Assembly (NCBI RefSeq): GCF_042651785.1
Contig: NZ_JBHSEC010000002.1
Location: forward strand, 124,001-188,000
Reading direction: 5' to 3'
Source: Chungangia koreensis
GTDB taxonomy: Bacteria > Bacillota > Bacilli > Bacillales_A > Planococcaceae
DNA: 64,000 nt
Shown here: piece after piece, positions 7,781 to 17,356 of the stretch
Numbering within the stretch: the first letter of the stretch is position 1
How the letters are laid out: every line of letters begins with the position of its first letter
Program-made: the position numbers and the translations under genes
The notes under the pieces: generated by a model
Told to the model about the DNA's origin: nothing
The model's database searches: none
What the model saw: only the letters and a program-made list of their open reading frames with translations

Positions 7781-9112
7781 TTATTGCTTCTCAAAAGCGG
7801 CTACAAAAAAACCATCACTGCCAAAGTCTTGGGGCAACACTTGAATCATCCCTTTTTGTGGGAATAGAGGAGACAACTCATCTACCGCTTGCATATCCGG
7901 ATGCTTCTCCATAAATTGACTGGAAACCTCCCGATTTTCAGTAGGTTCTACCGTGCAAGTACTGTAAACTAATATTCCTCCGGGCTTCAATAATGTATAG
8001 GCCTCATCTAGTAAATCCAATTGGATTTTTTGAAGACTTTTCGCATCTTGTTCAGTTTTTGTGTACTTAATATCAGGTTTTCTTCTGATAACCCCTAAAC
8101 CGCTGCATGGGGCATCGACCAAAATCCGGTCAAATGACTCCGTTTTAAACTGCTCACCTGCTTTACGACCATCAGCAGTCTCTGCTTGAATGATTGAAAG
8201 ACCTAATCGCTCAGCATTTTCACGAATCAATTTAACTTTGTGTTCATGCAAATCGAGAGAAATGATTTCACCCTTATTTTCCATCTTCTCCGCAATATGC
8301 GTCGATTTACCGCCTGGTGCAGCACACATGTCAAGGACCCGCATACCCGGTTCCACCTTTAACGCATGGGCCGGAAACATCGAGCTTTCGTCCTGGATCG
8401 TGATCAAACCTTCTTTAAAAGCAGTTGTCCTGACAGCTTGTCCATTCGTTACGTAAAGACACTCAGGTACTGTCTCGCTCCGTTCGACTTTCAGGCCATC
8501 CTCTTCAAGTTTTTCTACGACGGATTCAATAGTTGTTTTAAAAGTATTAACGCGTACAGTTTGGACTGGGGCACGGTTATTTTCAAAAGCCATTTCTCGT
8601 GTTTTTTCAAATCCATACTCTTTTATCCAATCTTTAATCATCCAAAGAGGATGACTCGTTTCAATAGCGAGACGCTCTATTGGATCTGCGATGTCGTCTA
8701 AAGAACGAACGCCCTGTCTCTGAATGGAACGCAATACTCCATTTACCATGGAGGATATTCCTTTATGGCCTCTCCGTTTTGCAATTTCTACAGCCTCGTT
8801 CACAACTGCATGGGCCGGTACTCTCGACAAATAAAGGAGTTGGTATAATGAAATTCTCAATAACTGTTTCACCCAATCCTCGATTTTCCCACGTAAAAAC
8901 GGCTTCAAATAATAATCCAAAGTCATTTTGTGTTGCAGAGTTCCATAGGTGATCTCTGTGAGAAGGGAGCGGTCTTTCGGATTAATTCCATGCTTTTCTA
9001 TCGTATTATGAAGTAACAAGTTACTATATGCCTGATTTTTTTCGACAGCCATCAAAATAGAAAGAGCAGCTTCCCGTACGTTGCCATTTCCTCTTGTCGA
9101 GTTTTTACTCAT
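7781..9112 (-). CDS. rsmB: 16S rRNA (cytosine(967)-C(5))-methyltransferase RsmB
   Basis: 443 residues. The N-terminal about 140 residues form a NusB-like RNA-binding domain; the C-terminal part is a Rossmann methyltransferase with SAM loop LDMCAAPGGKSTH, motif IV VDAPCSGLGVIRRKPD and the catalytic cysteine motif YSTCTVEPTENREV. It makes m5C967 in 16S rRNA in the family. The start overlaps the fmt stop by 4 bp (ATGA). Confidence 0.96.
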   Translation of the reverse strand: MSKNSTRGNGNVREAALSILMAVEKNQAYSNLLLHNTIEKHGINPKDRSLLTEITYGTLQHKMTLDYYLKPFLRGKIEDWVKQLLRISLYQLLYLSRVPAHAVVNEAVEIAKRRGHKGISSMVNGVLRSIQRQGVRSLDDIADPIERLAIETSHPLWMIKDWIKEYGFEKTREMAFENNRAPVQTVRVNTFKTTIESVVEKLEEDGLKVERSETVPECLYVTNGQAVRTTAFKEGLITIQDESSMFPAHALKVEPGMRVLDMCAAPGGKSTHIAEKMENKGEIISLDLHEHKVKLIRENAERLGLSIIQAETADGRKAGEQFKTESFDRILVDAPCSGLGVIRRKPDIKYTKTEQDAKSLQKIQLDLLDEAYTLLKPGGILVYSTCTVEPTENREVSSQFMEKHPDMQAVDELSPLFPQKGMIQVLPQDFGSDGFFVAAFEKQ

Positions 9113-10050
9113 TCATATCTGTCTCCGATCTGAATTTTGGATCCCGCTCCGTTTAAAAAATCGGATACGGCGATACGTTTTTTGCCTGCAGGTTGGATAT
9201 CAGTCAGACCAATTGCCAGCTGGTCTCCCGTTTTGACAACAATCCGGTCCTTTGTTAATCCGATAATTTCTCCAGGTTCTCCGGACTTATTCGTTTCTTC
9301 CGGTTCTCCCCACCAAACTTTGACCGTTTGTCCATCGAACAAAGTATAGGCAACTGGCCAAGGGTGAAGTCCTCTAATTTGGTTATAGATTTGCTTACCA
9401 CCATTCGTCCAATCGATCCGTTCTTGTTCTCTGGAAATATTCCAAGCGTATGTAACCTTCGTTTCATCTTGTGGAATCCGCGGATTTACTCCATTTAAGA
9501 CATCAGGCAGCGTTTCTTTTAATAACTTCGAACCTGCATCGCTCAACTTTTCAAACATACTGCCTGTATGATCCGTCACATCGATCGGAACTTCAACTTG
9601 GGAAATGATATCACCTGCATCCAACTTTTCTGCCATATACATGATCGTGACGCCGGTTTTATCCTTTCCGTCCATGATTGCTTGATGAATCGGAGCACCT
9701 CCGCGATATTCCGGAAGAAGCGAAGCATGGACATTTAAGCTTCCAAGACGTGGAGAGTCCAAAATTTCTTTCGGCAACAGTTGACCAAAGGCAGCTGTGA
9801 TGATCAAATCTGGATTCGAATGAATGATTTCTTCCATCTCAGGTGAGCCTTTCAGCTTTTCCGGTTGCAAAACAGGCAAGCCGAGTCGCAATGCTTCTTC
9901 TTTTACTGGCGTAGGCGTTAGTACTCTTTTTCGACCTACGGGCCTGTCCGGTTGAGTGACTACATAAGATATTGTATGCCCTTCTTCATGAAGCATTCGA
10001 AGAATCGGCACAGAGAAAGAAGGGGTGCCCATAAATACGATGTTCGTCAT
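9109..10050 (-). CDS. fmt: Methionyl-tRNA formyltransferase
   Basis: 313 residues. It transfers a formyl group from 10-formyltetrahydrofolate to Met-tRNAi. Seen are the N-terminal FMGTPSFSVP, the catalytic HASLLPEYRGGAPIHQAI segment and the C-terminal OB-like tRNA-binding domain. It overlaps def upstream and rsmB downstream by 4 bp each, and the def-fmt pair makes and removes N-formyl-methionine. Confidence 0.98.
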   Translation of the reverse strand: MTNIVFMGTPSFSVPILRMLHEEGHTISYVVTQPDRPVGRKRVLTPTPVKEEALRLGLPVLQPEKLKGSPEMEEIIHSNPDLIITAAFGQLLPKEILDSPRLGSLNVHASLLPEYRGGAPIHQAIMDGKDKTGVTIMYMAEKLDAGDIISQVEVPIDVTDHTGSMFEKLSDAGSKLLKETLPDVLNGVNPRIPQDETKVTYAWNISREQERIDWTNGGKQIYNQIRGLHPWPVAYTLFDGQTVKVWWGEPEETNKSGEPGEIIGLTKDRIVVKTGDQLAIGLTDIQPAGKKRIAVSDFLNGAGSKIQIGDRYE

Positions 10051-10544
10051 TCCGTCTCCTCCTGTTCTTCATCAACTTCAAGTTCGGAAGGATCCACAAT
10101 ACGAAGTATTTTCGAATCGAAAAGAATACCATCCAAATGATCAATTTCGTGCAATATAGCGCGTGCTTCATAGTCCTCCGCCTCTAATTCATACCAAGAA
10201 CCATCCCGTTCTTGTGCCTTGATGCGAATGAAGTACGGTCGTTCAACTTCACCATAGAGACCAGGTATGCTAAGACACCCTTCTATATCAACTGATTCTC
10301 CTTCAGTACCTGTTACTTCAGGATTAATCATTTCAATCGGATCTTCGCCCTCACCTAAATCGACGATCGCCACTCGCAGTGGGACGCCGACTTGTGGAGC
10401 CGCAATGCCGACTCCGTCAGCATCAAGCATTGTTTCGTACAAATCATCAAGCAAAACGGTCAATTCTTCATCGAAGGCTGTTACCGGTTTGCATACTTCT
10501 TCTAATATTGTTGCGGGTTTTACTACTATCTGTCTTATTGCCAT
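10047..10544 (-). CDS. def: Peptide deformylase
   Basis: 165 residues with the three deformylase motifs GVGIAAPQVG, EGCLSIPG and HEIDHLDG; the Cys and the two His bind the catalytic metal (usually iron). It removes the formyl group from nascent N-terminal fMet. An acidic C-terminal tail (ELEVDEEQEETE) is present. GGGGG lies about 6 bp before the ATG at 10544. Confidence 0.98.
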   Translation of the reverse strand: MAIRQIVVKPATILEEVCKPVTAFDEELTVLLDDLYETMLDADGVGIAAPQVGVPLRVAIVDLGEGEDPIEMINPEVTGTEGESVDIEGCLSIPGLYGEVERPYFIRIKAQERDGSWYELEAEDYEARAILHEIDHLDGILFDSKILRIVDPSELEVDEEQEETE

Positions 10545-10563
10545 GTGGTGCCCCCATTTCTGC

Positions 10564-12969
10564 TCACATGATGGTGGATGGGTCCATGTCGATCGTCATG
10601 TAAAGGCCTGTTTTGAGCCATTCTGTCCTATACATCTTGATGAGCTGCTGTAAAGTTTCGGTCAAACCAATTTCTTTTTTGTATTTTATCAAACATTGAT
10701 ATCGATATCTATTGTTCACGCGGCTGATGGCTGCAGCTGTTGGTCCGATAACAGCAGATTGGTCGGATAATCGTTGTCGCAGCCATTCCACCGTTTTTCC
10801 TGCATACTCGGAGACTTTCATTAAATCCTCATGAGAGAACTGAATGAGAGTTAAATAATAGAACGGTGGATATTCATACTGTTTTCTCGCCATCATTTCT
10901 TGCCGGTAAAAAGGTTCGTATGAGTGGTTCTTTGCATGTTGAATGGCATAATGCTCAGGTGAATACGTTTGAATAAACACTTCGCCGGGTTTATCATGGC
11001 GCCCAGCCCTGCCGCTAACTTGTGTTAGTAACTGGAAGGTCTTTTCCGCAGCCCTAAAATCAGAAAGATTTAAAGTTGTATCTGCAGTTAAAACACCAAC
11101 AAGTGTTATGTTCGGAAAATCGAGCCCTTTTGCAATCATTTGCGTTCCTAACAAGATATCCGCTTTCCCATCTCCAAAATCCTTTAAGATTGCCTCGTGT
11201 GCACCTTTTTGACGGGTAGTATCGACATCCATCCTTAATACCCGAGCTCCCGGAAACAACTTGGAGACTTCTTCCTCCACTTTTTGAGTTCCGGTACCGA
11301 AAAAACGTATATGTTCACTACTGCACTCCGGACAGTTAGTCGGAACATGCTCCTCATGGCCACAATAATGACATCTCAATACTTCGGATGCCCGGTGGTA
11401 TGTCAAGGAAATATCGCAATTCGGACATTGGACAGTTGTACCACAATCACGGCAAAGAACGAAAGACGAATATCCACGCTTATTCAGGAACAAAACAATT
11501 TGTTCTTTCCGTTCAAGCCTTTTTCTGACGGCATCCGCGAGATCAACAGAGAACATGGAACGGTTCCCATTCTTCAATTCATCTCTCATATCAACTACAT
11601 GCACTGCCGGAAGAGGATGATGGTTTGCCCGCTCCTTCATCGTTAAGAGCCTATAAACCCCTTTAGATGCACGTGCATAAGATTCCAAAGAGGGAGTAGC
11701 GCTCCCCAAAATAACGGGACACGAATAGTATTGACTCCTCCAAATGGCAATATCCCTTGCATGATAGCGAGGCGTATCGTCTTGTTTATAAGTGGACTCA
11801 TGTTCCTCATCCAAAATGATTACACCCAAATTCGTAAAGGGTGCAAAAATGGCAGAGCGAGCACCGACTACCACTTTTACTTCTCCACGTTGGATCTTCC
11901 GCCACTCATCATATTTCTCACCTGCTGATAAACCACTATGCATGACAGCTACCAAATCACCAAAACGGGATTTGAATCTAGAGTTCATCTGCGGAGTTAA
12001 GGAGATTTCAGGAACTAATACTATGGCCTCTTTTCCACGGCTGATGACATCTTGGATCATTTGCAAATAAATTTCAGTCTTGCCACTTCCGGTTACACCA
12101 TGCAAAAGAAACGTAGCCGGTTGATCCTTTTCTTTCATTAATGCATCCATCACTTTTGCTTGCTCTTCTGTAACTTGGAAAGGAACCGAATGATCACCTA
12201 AGTCAACTATGTTGGGATCTCGGTACACTTCTTCCATTGAAGTGATAGCGGCCCCTTTCTCGATAACTGCGTTTAAAACTGCAGGCTGCACCCCGGTCGA
12301 TTCAAGGACGTATTTAGCCGAGAGTATCTCTCCTGCATGTCCTATCATCCAATCCATTAGCTCTTTTTGCTTTTTTGCCTGTGGGGATAGTAAAGATAAT
12401 AATTTACTAATTTCCGTTTCAGACTGAATCGTTAATATTCTTTCTTTTTTTACTGACGTCTTCTGTTTGACGATGGTCTCAACTTCTATAATTCCTTCTT
12501 CGCTATACTTCTTTAAGATGGATAGTAGTTTCATAGATGTTACATCGTGTAGTGGAATGGCTTCCCTTTTTTCAAACAAGGCCTGTGCTTCTGAATCGAC
12601 CAAACGGCTGCGGTCTTTTAATCGGATCACCCGTTCATACTTCGCTTTTAATGCAGAAGGGAGCATAGCGAAAAGTGCATCAATTTCAAAACAGAGCACA
12701 TGGTTTTTCATCCAGTCTGCCATTTCAAGCATTTCCTTCGTCAATACAGGTGTTATATCTAAGATTTCTTCGATTTGTTTTAATTTTACGATGTTCAAAT
12801 CAGATTCATCTTTAATTTCGGTAATAAAACCCAGCAACTTCCGGTTTCCAAAAGGAACTTTTACGCGAACACCCGGTTCAACAATATCTTCCATTTCTTT
12901 TGGGACGACATAGTCAAACGGTTTGTCAATCGGATAGGCTGCAATATCGACAATCACTTCAGCGATCAA
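10564..12969 (-). CDS. priA: Primosomal replication protein PriA (3'-5' helicase)
   Basis: 801 residues, full length. It restarts stalled replication forks by loading the helicase. Seen are the N-terminal DNA-binding region (SANDAY domain), Walker A GVTGSGKTEIYL, Walker B-type ILDEEHESTYKQ, a zinc region with paired cysteines (CRDCGTTVQCPNC, RCHYCG, NCPECSS) and helicase motifs V-VI (QVSGRAGR). The start is TTG at 12969, overlapping the coaBC stop in TTGA. Confidence 0.97.
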   Translation of the reverse strand: MIAEVIVDIAAYPIDKPFDYVVPKEMEDIVEPGVRVKVPFGNRKLLGFITEIKDESDLNIVKLKQIEEILDITPVLTKEMLEMADWMKNHVLCFEIDALFAMLPSALKAKYERVIRLKDRSRLVDSEAQALFEKREAIPLHDVTSMKLLSILKKYSEEGIIEVETIVKQKTSVKKERILTIQSETEISKLLSLLSPQAKKQKELMDWMIGHAGEILSAKYVLESTGVQPAVLNAVIEKGAAITSMEEVYRDPNIVDLGDHSVPFQVTEEQAKVMDALMKEKDQPATFLLHGVTGSGKTEIYLQMIQDVISRGKEAIVLVPEISLTPQMNSRFKSRFGDLVAVMHSGLSAGEKYDEWRKIQRGEVKVVVGARSAIFAPFTNLGVIILDEEHESTYKQDDTPRYHARDIAIWRSQYYSCPVILGSATPSLESYARASKGVYRLLTMKERANHHPLPAVHVVDMRDELKNGNRSMFSVDLADAVRKRLERKEQIVLFLNKRGYSSFVLCRDCGTTVQCPNCDISLTYHRASEVLRCHYCGHEEHVPTNCPECSSEHIRFFGTGTQKVEEEVSKLFPGARVLRMDVDTTRQKGAHEAILKDFGDGKADILLGTQMIAKGLDFPNITLVGVLTADTTLNLSDFRAAEKTFQLLTQVSGRAGRHDKPGEVFIQTYSPEHYAIQHAKNHSYEPFYRQEMMARKQYEYPPFYYLTLIQFSHEDLMKVSEYAGKTVEWLRQRLSDQSAVIGPTAAAISRVNNRYRYQCLIKYKKEIGLTETLQQLIKMYRTEWLKTGLYMTIDMDPSTIM

Positions 12970-14171
12970 TGCGTATCACCTGTTTCCCACTCCATTATCG
13001 TCAAGAGAAGTTCTTTACTCAATTCCTTTTTCGGTAGGACTGGAAATTCTTTTTCGAAGTCATTGCCGATTAATGTGACGATGTTAGTATCAGTGCCAAA
13101 GCCGGCATTCGCTTCCGTTACATCATTGGCAATGATATAGTCTGCATTTTTTCTGACAAGCTTGTCCTTCGCATACTGGATGACATCATTTGTTTCTGCC
13201 GCAAATCCGATGAGAAGCTGTTGCTTTTTCATAGCTCCCAGTGTCTGAAGTATATCAGTGGTCTTTGTTAGCTCAATTGTCAGTTCTTCCGACTTTTTCT
13301 TCATTTTACTTGGGAGGATCATTTTCGGTTTATAGTCAGCAACTGCTGCCGTTTTTATGACTATGTCCGCATCTTCGAAATGACGCAAAACCGTATTTAG
13401 CATTTCCTCGCTACTTTCAACAAAAATCGCATTAACTTCAGTAGGAACAGGAAGACTTACCGGACCCGAAATTAAGATCGTTTCAGCTCCTAATGAAGCA
13501 GCCGCCTCCGCCATTGCATAGCCCATTTTCCCACTTGAAAAATTCGTTATATAACGGACCGGATCGATCCGTTCCCGTGTAGGACCAGCCGTTACAATCA
13601 CTTTTTTACCTTTTAGCGGCAAAGGTTTTTGCGAAAAGTGCTCCTGTAACAAACTGACGATTTTTTCTGGTTCCTCCAGACGTCCTTTACCAATATAACC
13701 GCATGCTAAAAAACCCTCTGAAGGTTCAATGAATCGGTAACCGTCAGAGAAAAGCTGGCTGATATTACGCTTAACTGAAGGGTGGTCATACATATGAACG
13801 TTCATTGCGGGCGCTACCCAGATGGTTGCCTTTGATGCAAGCAAAGTTGTCGTCAACATATCGTCTGCAATTCCATTGGCAAGCTTACCGATCGTATTTG
13901 CTGTCGCTGGTGCTACAATAATTAAATCCGCCCAATCTGCCAAATCGATATGCGCAATGACCGATGAATCCTTTTCATCGAATGTATCAGTATAAACATC
14001 GTTTCTTGAAAGTACTTGGAAACTTAATGGTGTCACAAATTTAGTTGCTGATTCTGTCATTATCACCTTTACATTTGCTCCTGCTTGAGAAAGTTTGCTG
14101 ACAAGAGCAACTGCCTTATATACAGCAATCCCGCCTGATACACCGACCAAAATATTTTTACCTGTTAGCAC
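12966..14171 (-). CDS. coaBC: Bifunctional phosphopantothenoylcysteine decarboxylase / phosphopantothenate-cysteine ligase
   Basis: About 401 residues, two steps of coenzyme A synthesis. The N-terminal CoaC flavoprotein half shows GVSGGIAVYK, PATANTIGK, PAMNVHM and the catalytic cysteine in FLACGYIG; the C-terminal CoaB ligase half starts near GKKVIVTAGPTRERIDPVR. I place the start at GTG 14171 because the protein then begins MLTGKNIL, matching family starts, and AAAGGATGA lies about 8 bp upstream. An ATG at 14183 is joined directly to that Shine-Dalgarno sequence and is unlikely to be used. The stop overlaps priA by 4 bp. Confidence 0.95.
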   Translation of the reverse strand: MLTGKNILVGVSGGIAVYKAVALVSKLSQAGANVKVIMTESATKFVTPLSFQVLSRNDVYTDTFDEKDSSVIAHIDLADWADLIIVAPATANTIGKLANGIADDMLTTTLLASKATIWVAPAMNVHMYDHPSVKRNISQLFSDGYRFIEPSEGFLACGYIGKGRLEEPEKIVSLLQEHFSQKPLPLKGKKVIVTAGPTRERIDPVRYITNFSSGKMGYAMAEAAASLGAETILISGPVSLPVPTEVNAIFVESSEEMLNTVLRHFEDADIVIKTAAVADYKPKMILPSKMKKKSEELTIELTKTTDILQTLGAMKKQQLLIGFAAETNDVIQYAKDKLVRKNADYIIANDVTEANAGFGTDTNIVTLIGNDFEKEFPVLPKKELSKELLLTIMEWETGDTH

Positions 14172-14219
14172 AACAGTCGTCATCCTTTCATTTGCCTTAA
14201 GGCTAAACAGTTCCAATAT

Positions 14220-14266
14220 AAAACAAATAACTCCCATAGAAAAATCAGGATTTTCTAAGGGAGTTT
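14220..14266 (-). terminator. Hairpin between rpoZ and coaBC
   Basis: Long stem AACTCCC.TAGAAAA / TTTTCTA.GGGAGTT (14229-14243 with 14251-14265) followed on the minus strand by ATTTGTTTTAT. It lies 14 bp after the rpoZ stop. The downstream genes continue in the same direction without an obvious new promoter, so it probably attenuates transcription and does not stop it completely. Confidence 0.65.
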
Positions 14267-14280
14267 TCAGCATCTATTTA

Positions 14281-14505
14281 TTAAACTTCATCCTCGTAAA
14301 CAATGGAGGCGTCTTGTTCCTTTGTCGTCAGTGCACCTGCTGCAACTTCCTCTAAAGCCTTACCTACATATTTATGCGAGACATACGAGTCAAGCTTTAC
14401 CGTTCCTGTTTCCTGTAATTGACGCGCTCTTTTTGATGCAAGGCTAACTAAAGTATATTTCGAGTCAATTTTACTTTTTAATGAGTCCACTGATGGATAT
14501 AACAT
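14281..14505 (-). CDS. rpoZ: DNA-directed RNA polymerase omega subunit
   Basis: 74 residues starting MLYPSVDSL, with the conserved helix YTLVSLASKRARQL and HKYVGKALEEVAAG. It helps assemble RNA polymerase by holding beta-prime. It starts 3 bp after the gmk stop (TGATTTATG), with GGGAGAA as its ribosome binding site inside the end of gmk. Confidence 0.96.
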   Translation of the reverse strand: MLYPSVDSLKSKIDSKYTLVSLASKRARQLQETGTVKLDSYVSHKYVGKALEEVAAGALTTKEQDASIVYEDEV

Positions 14506-14508
14506 AAA

Positions 14509-15126
14509 TCATTCTCCCTCCAACATTCGTAAATACCTTTTTTCGACGCGCTCACGCCTGCAGTGCTCGGCTGTCACAATGGCATTAATCCGATCGCATG
14601 CAAGCTGTACTTCGTCATTTTCAACTACGAAATCATAAAGATTCATCATTTCGAGTTCAAGCCGGGCAGTCTGGATACGTGAAGCAATGACTTCATCCGT
14701 TTCCGTCCCACGACCGACAAGACGCTGCTCCAATTCCGACAAGCTTGGAGGAGCCAAAAAGATGAATAAACCATCCTTTACTTTCTCCCTTACTTGCGCA
14801 GCACCTTGAACCTCAATTTCAAGGAATACATCCCTACCTGCATCGAGTGTTTCATTCACATAATCCAGTGGGGTTCCGTAATAGTTCCCTACATATTCTG
14901 CGTATTCCAGTAACTTGCCTTCCGCGATCATCTGTTCAAACTCTTCACGGCTTTTGAAAAAGTAATCCGCTCCATCGACTTCTCCTTCCCTTGGGGCCCT
15001 TGTAGTCGTGGAAATGGAGTATTCATAGTTCGTATTCGGCTGCGAAAATAGTTCTTTCCGCACGGTTCCTTTACCGACACCGGACGGGCCGGATAAGACA
15101 ATCAGCAGTCCGCGTTCTCTTCTCAT
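14509..15126 (-). CDS. gmk: Guanylate kinase
   Basis: 205 residues; phosphorylates GMP to GDP. P-loop GPSGVGKGTVRKEL is near the N-terminus, then STTTRAPREGEVDGADYFF (GMP binding) and the LID region. I chose ATG 15126 (MRRERGLLIV), which fits family starts and has GAGGGA 4 bp upstream; an in-frame TTG at 15141 overlaps that site. In Bacillus subtilis remA and yloC precede gmk; here neither is found upstream. Confidence 0.96.
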   Translation of the reverse strand: MRRERGLLIVLSGPSGVGKGTVRKELFSQPNTNYEYSISTTTRAPREGEVDGADYFFKSREEFEQMIAEGKLLEYAEYVGNYYGTPLDYVNETLDAGRDVFLEIEVQGAAQVREKVKDGLFIFLAPPSLSELEQRLVGRGTETDEVIASRIQTARLELEMMNLYDFVVENDEVQLACDRINAIVTAEHCRRERVEKRYLRMLEGE

Positions 15127-15213
15127 GCTATCCCTCAACAATCTTTTCGTTCAATTTCAAGTAGAATCAAGTCTCTTGTCCCTTAGACAGATTCCCTGTA
15201 TTTTCTACAGAAC

Positions 15214-15242
15214 ATTATATCATATTACTTTTGGATTGACTC
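15214..15242 (-). promoter_or_regulatory. Candidate promoter of the gmk operon (extended -10)
   Basis: Minus-strand TGATATAAT (TATAAT at 15214-15219 with the extended TG at 15221-15222), about 90 bp upstream of gmk. The -35 region (GAGTCA, 17-bp spacer) is weak, as is common with extended -10 promoters. The rest of 15127-15372 shows no other gene. Confidence 0.6.
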
Positions 15243-15372
15243 TTTAATTTAATTTCTATGGGAAAGTTGCCTCCTTTTCTTTTTCAGCGTCGCATCTTCT
15301 CCGCTAATCCCTAAGTCACCTTTTTAAAGCTGCATATACTACACTATCTTTCAAGAAAAGGTGGTGTTCTGT

Positions 15373-15504
15373 ATGTACGGAGGATTCGGTTGTGGATACC
15401 CAGGTTACGGTTACGGCTATGGTTTCGGCGGTGGGCGTGCATTCGCTTTAATCGTTGTCTTGTTCATTCTATTGATCATTATTGGCGCAAGCTATGTACG
15501 ATAA
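15373..15504 (+). CDS. YjcZ family small membrane peptide (sporulation-associated)
   Basis: 43-residue frame: a Gly/Tyr-rich head (MYGGFGCGYPGYGYGYGFGG), then a single hydrophobic helix (AFALIVVLFILLIIIGASYV) and stop. This is the pattern of the YjcZ family of small sporulation-associated proteins in Bacillales. AGGTGGT precedes the ATG by 7 bp, and a terminator follows, so it is a complete single-gene unit. The function is not known. Confidence 0.8.
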   Translation: MYGGFGCGYPGYGYGYGFGGGRAFALIVVLFILLIIIGASYVR

Positions 15505-15537
15505 TCCCCTATAATGCCGGTTAACCGGTCCCCTCAC

Positions 15538-15567
15538 CGAGAGCGCATCACGCGCTCTTTCTTTTTG
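15538..15567 (+). terminator. Terminator of the YjcZ-like gene
   Basis: Stem AGAGCGC / GCGCTCT with loop ATCAC followed by TTCTTTTT, 34 bp after the stop codon of the small peptide gene. Confidence 0.82.
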
Positions 15568-15633
15568 CCATTCCTTATCTTCTCCTGAAAAAGATGATAA
15601 GATAAGAGGAAAAGCTTGAAAGAGGATTACATA

Positions 15634-17319
15634 ATGGCATTTGATGGATTATTTACAATCGCAATGACAAAAGAACTTCAACAATTAGTTTCGGGAAGGA
15701 TTTCGAAAATCCATCAACCGAACTCACTTGAAATCGTTATGCATATAAGGGCAAGCGGATCTAATCATAAAGTTTTGTTTTCAATCCACCCTTCTTATGC
15801 GAGGGTTCAACTAACTGGGGAGACAATTGAAAACCCTTCGGAACCGCCTATGTTCTGCATGTTTTTAAGGAAACATTTAGAGGGAGGATTCATTTCTTCA
15901 ATCAGACAGCTCGGTACTGACCGTGTAATTGTGTTTGAAGTGCTCTCGAAAAATGAAATTGGCGATGATATCCGACGAGAGCTGCATATGGAAATCATGG
16001 GGCGCCACAGTAATCTACTTTTGGTGGATCCGGATCGTGAGATTATATTAGACAGCCTCAAACATCTACCACCATCAGTAAATAGCTACCGTACGATATT
16101 ACCGGGCCAAAAATATATAGCCCCTCCTCCACAGGACAAACTGAATCCGATTGAAGCAAAGGATGACCAGTTGACAGCTATTTTAAACAGCGCTCAGGAG
16201 CCAAAAGAAATCGTACAATCCATATCGGGTTTTTCTCCTCTTCATGCCAATGAGTTGCTCTTCCGAATGAAAGAAGACAATCCGCTGTCAGTTTACCGTC
16301 ATTATATGAAGGAATTTCAGTGGGAAGCTTCTCCTGAATATGTGGAAGATGAGAAAGGGAAAGTACATTTCTCAGCAAGTGCCCTCACCCATTTAAGTGG
16401 AACAAAAACCCGCTACGCCTCCCTTGGTGAATTACTGGACCGTGTCTTTTTTGCACGTGCTGAAAGAGACCGGGTCAAACAACAGGCCGGGGATTTGGAG
16501 CGTTGGCTGCAAAATGAAATTGATAAGTTGAAATTGAAGATGAAAAAGCTTCAACGTGATCGGGAGCAAGCCGAACAGTTGGACCAATACCAATTATATG
16601 GCGAGTTGTTGATGGCTAATCTTCATGCATTTAAAAAAGGGGCGAAAGAAGCAGAGGTAGTGAACTATTATTCTGAAATAGGGGAGACAATACGGATACC
16701 TCTTGATGTTCGGAAAACTCCAGTGGAAAATGCCCAAAAATATTATAGCCGATACAATAAGGCTAAAACCGCACTCAAGATGACAGAGGAGCAGTTAGCT
16801 AAAACAGTTGAAGACATCGAGTATTTCGAAATGCTTCAGCAACAAGTCAATCAGGCCTCACCTTCAGATATTGAAGAAATCCGGGAAGAGCTGGCGGAAC
16901 TTGGATTCATGAAAGCCCGTACGTTGAAGAAAAAGAAGAAAGATACGAAGCCAGTTCCAGAGAAATATGTTTCATCCACAGGGTTACCAATTTCTGTCGG
17001 TAAGAACAATAAACAGAATGATTATTTAACATTCAAGATTGCCGCAAGAACAGATACATGGCTCCATACGAAAGACATCCCGGGCTCTCATGTGGTGATT
17101 CATCATCCTGATCCGGATGAGGAGACCATTTTGGAGGCAGCACATCTTTCCGCTTATTTTAGTAAAGCGAGGGAATCCTCTTCTGTGCCTGTGGACTATA
17201 CTTTAATCCGTCATGTGAAAAAGCCGAACGGCTCCAAACCAGGCTTTGTCATTTACTTTGAACAGCAAACGGTATATGTCACACCTGACGAAGAACTGGT
17301 TAGACGCTTAAGGAAATAA
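15634..17319 (+). CDS. rqcH: Rqc2/RqcH family protein (NFACT; ribosome quality control, formerly fibronectin-binding protein)
   Basis: 561 residues from ATG 15634 (MAFDGLFT), with AAGAGGA 7 bp upstream; an earlier in-frame TTG would add six poorly supported residues. Domain order: NFACT-N (1-about 180), helix-hairpin-helix segment, a long charged coiled coil (about 280-420) and the C-terminal NFACT-R domain with GKNNKQNDYLTFK and DTWLHTKDIPGSHVVI. In this family the protein binds stalled 50S subunits with peptidyl-tRNA and adds C-terminal alanine tails. It is convergent with the pyr operon, as yloA is near pyrE in Bacillus subtilis. Confidence 0.95.
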   Translation: MAFDGLFTIAMTKELQQLVSGRISKIHQPNSLEIVMHIRASGSNHKVLFSIHPSYARVQLTGETIENPSEPPMFCMFLRKHLEGGFISSIRQLGTDRVIVFEVLSKNEIGDDIRRELHMEIMGRHSNLLLVDPDREIILDSLKHLPPSVNSYRTILPGQKYIAPPPQDKLNPIEAKDDQLTAILNSAQEPKEIVQSISGFSPLHANELLFRMKEDNPLSVYRHYMKEFQWEASPEYVEDEKGKVHFSASALTHLSGTKTRYASLGELLDRVFFARAERDRVKQQAGDLERWLQNEIDKLKLKMKKLQRDREQAEQLDQYQLYGELLMANLHAFKKGAKEAEVVNYYSEIGETIRIPLDVRKTPVENAQKYYSRYNKAKTALKMTEEQLAKTVEDIEYFEMLQQQVNQASPSDIEEIREELAELGFMKARTLKKKKKDTKPVPEKYVSSTGLPISVGKNNKQNDYLTFKIAARTDTWLHTKDIPGSHVVIHHPDPDEETILEAAHLSAYFSKARESSSVPVDYTLIRHVKKPNGSKPGFVIYFEQQTVYVTPDEELVRRLRK

Positions 17320-17356
17320 AATTTTTAAATTTCTTCTCTATATAAAATAGTATAAA

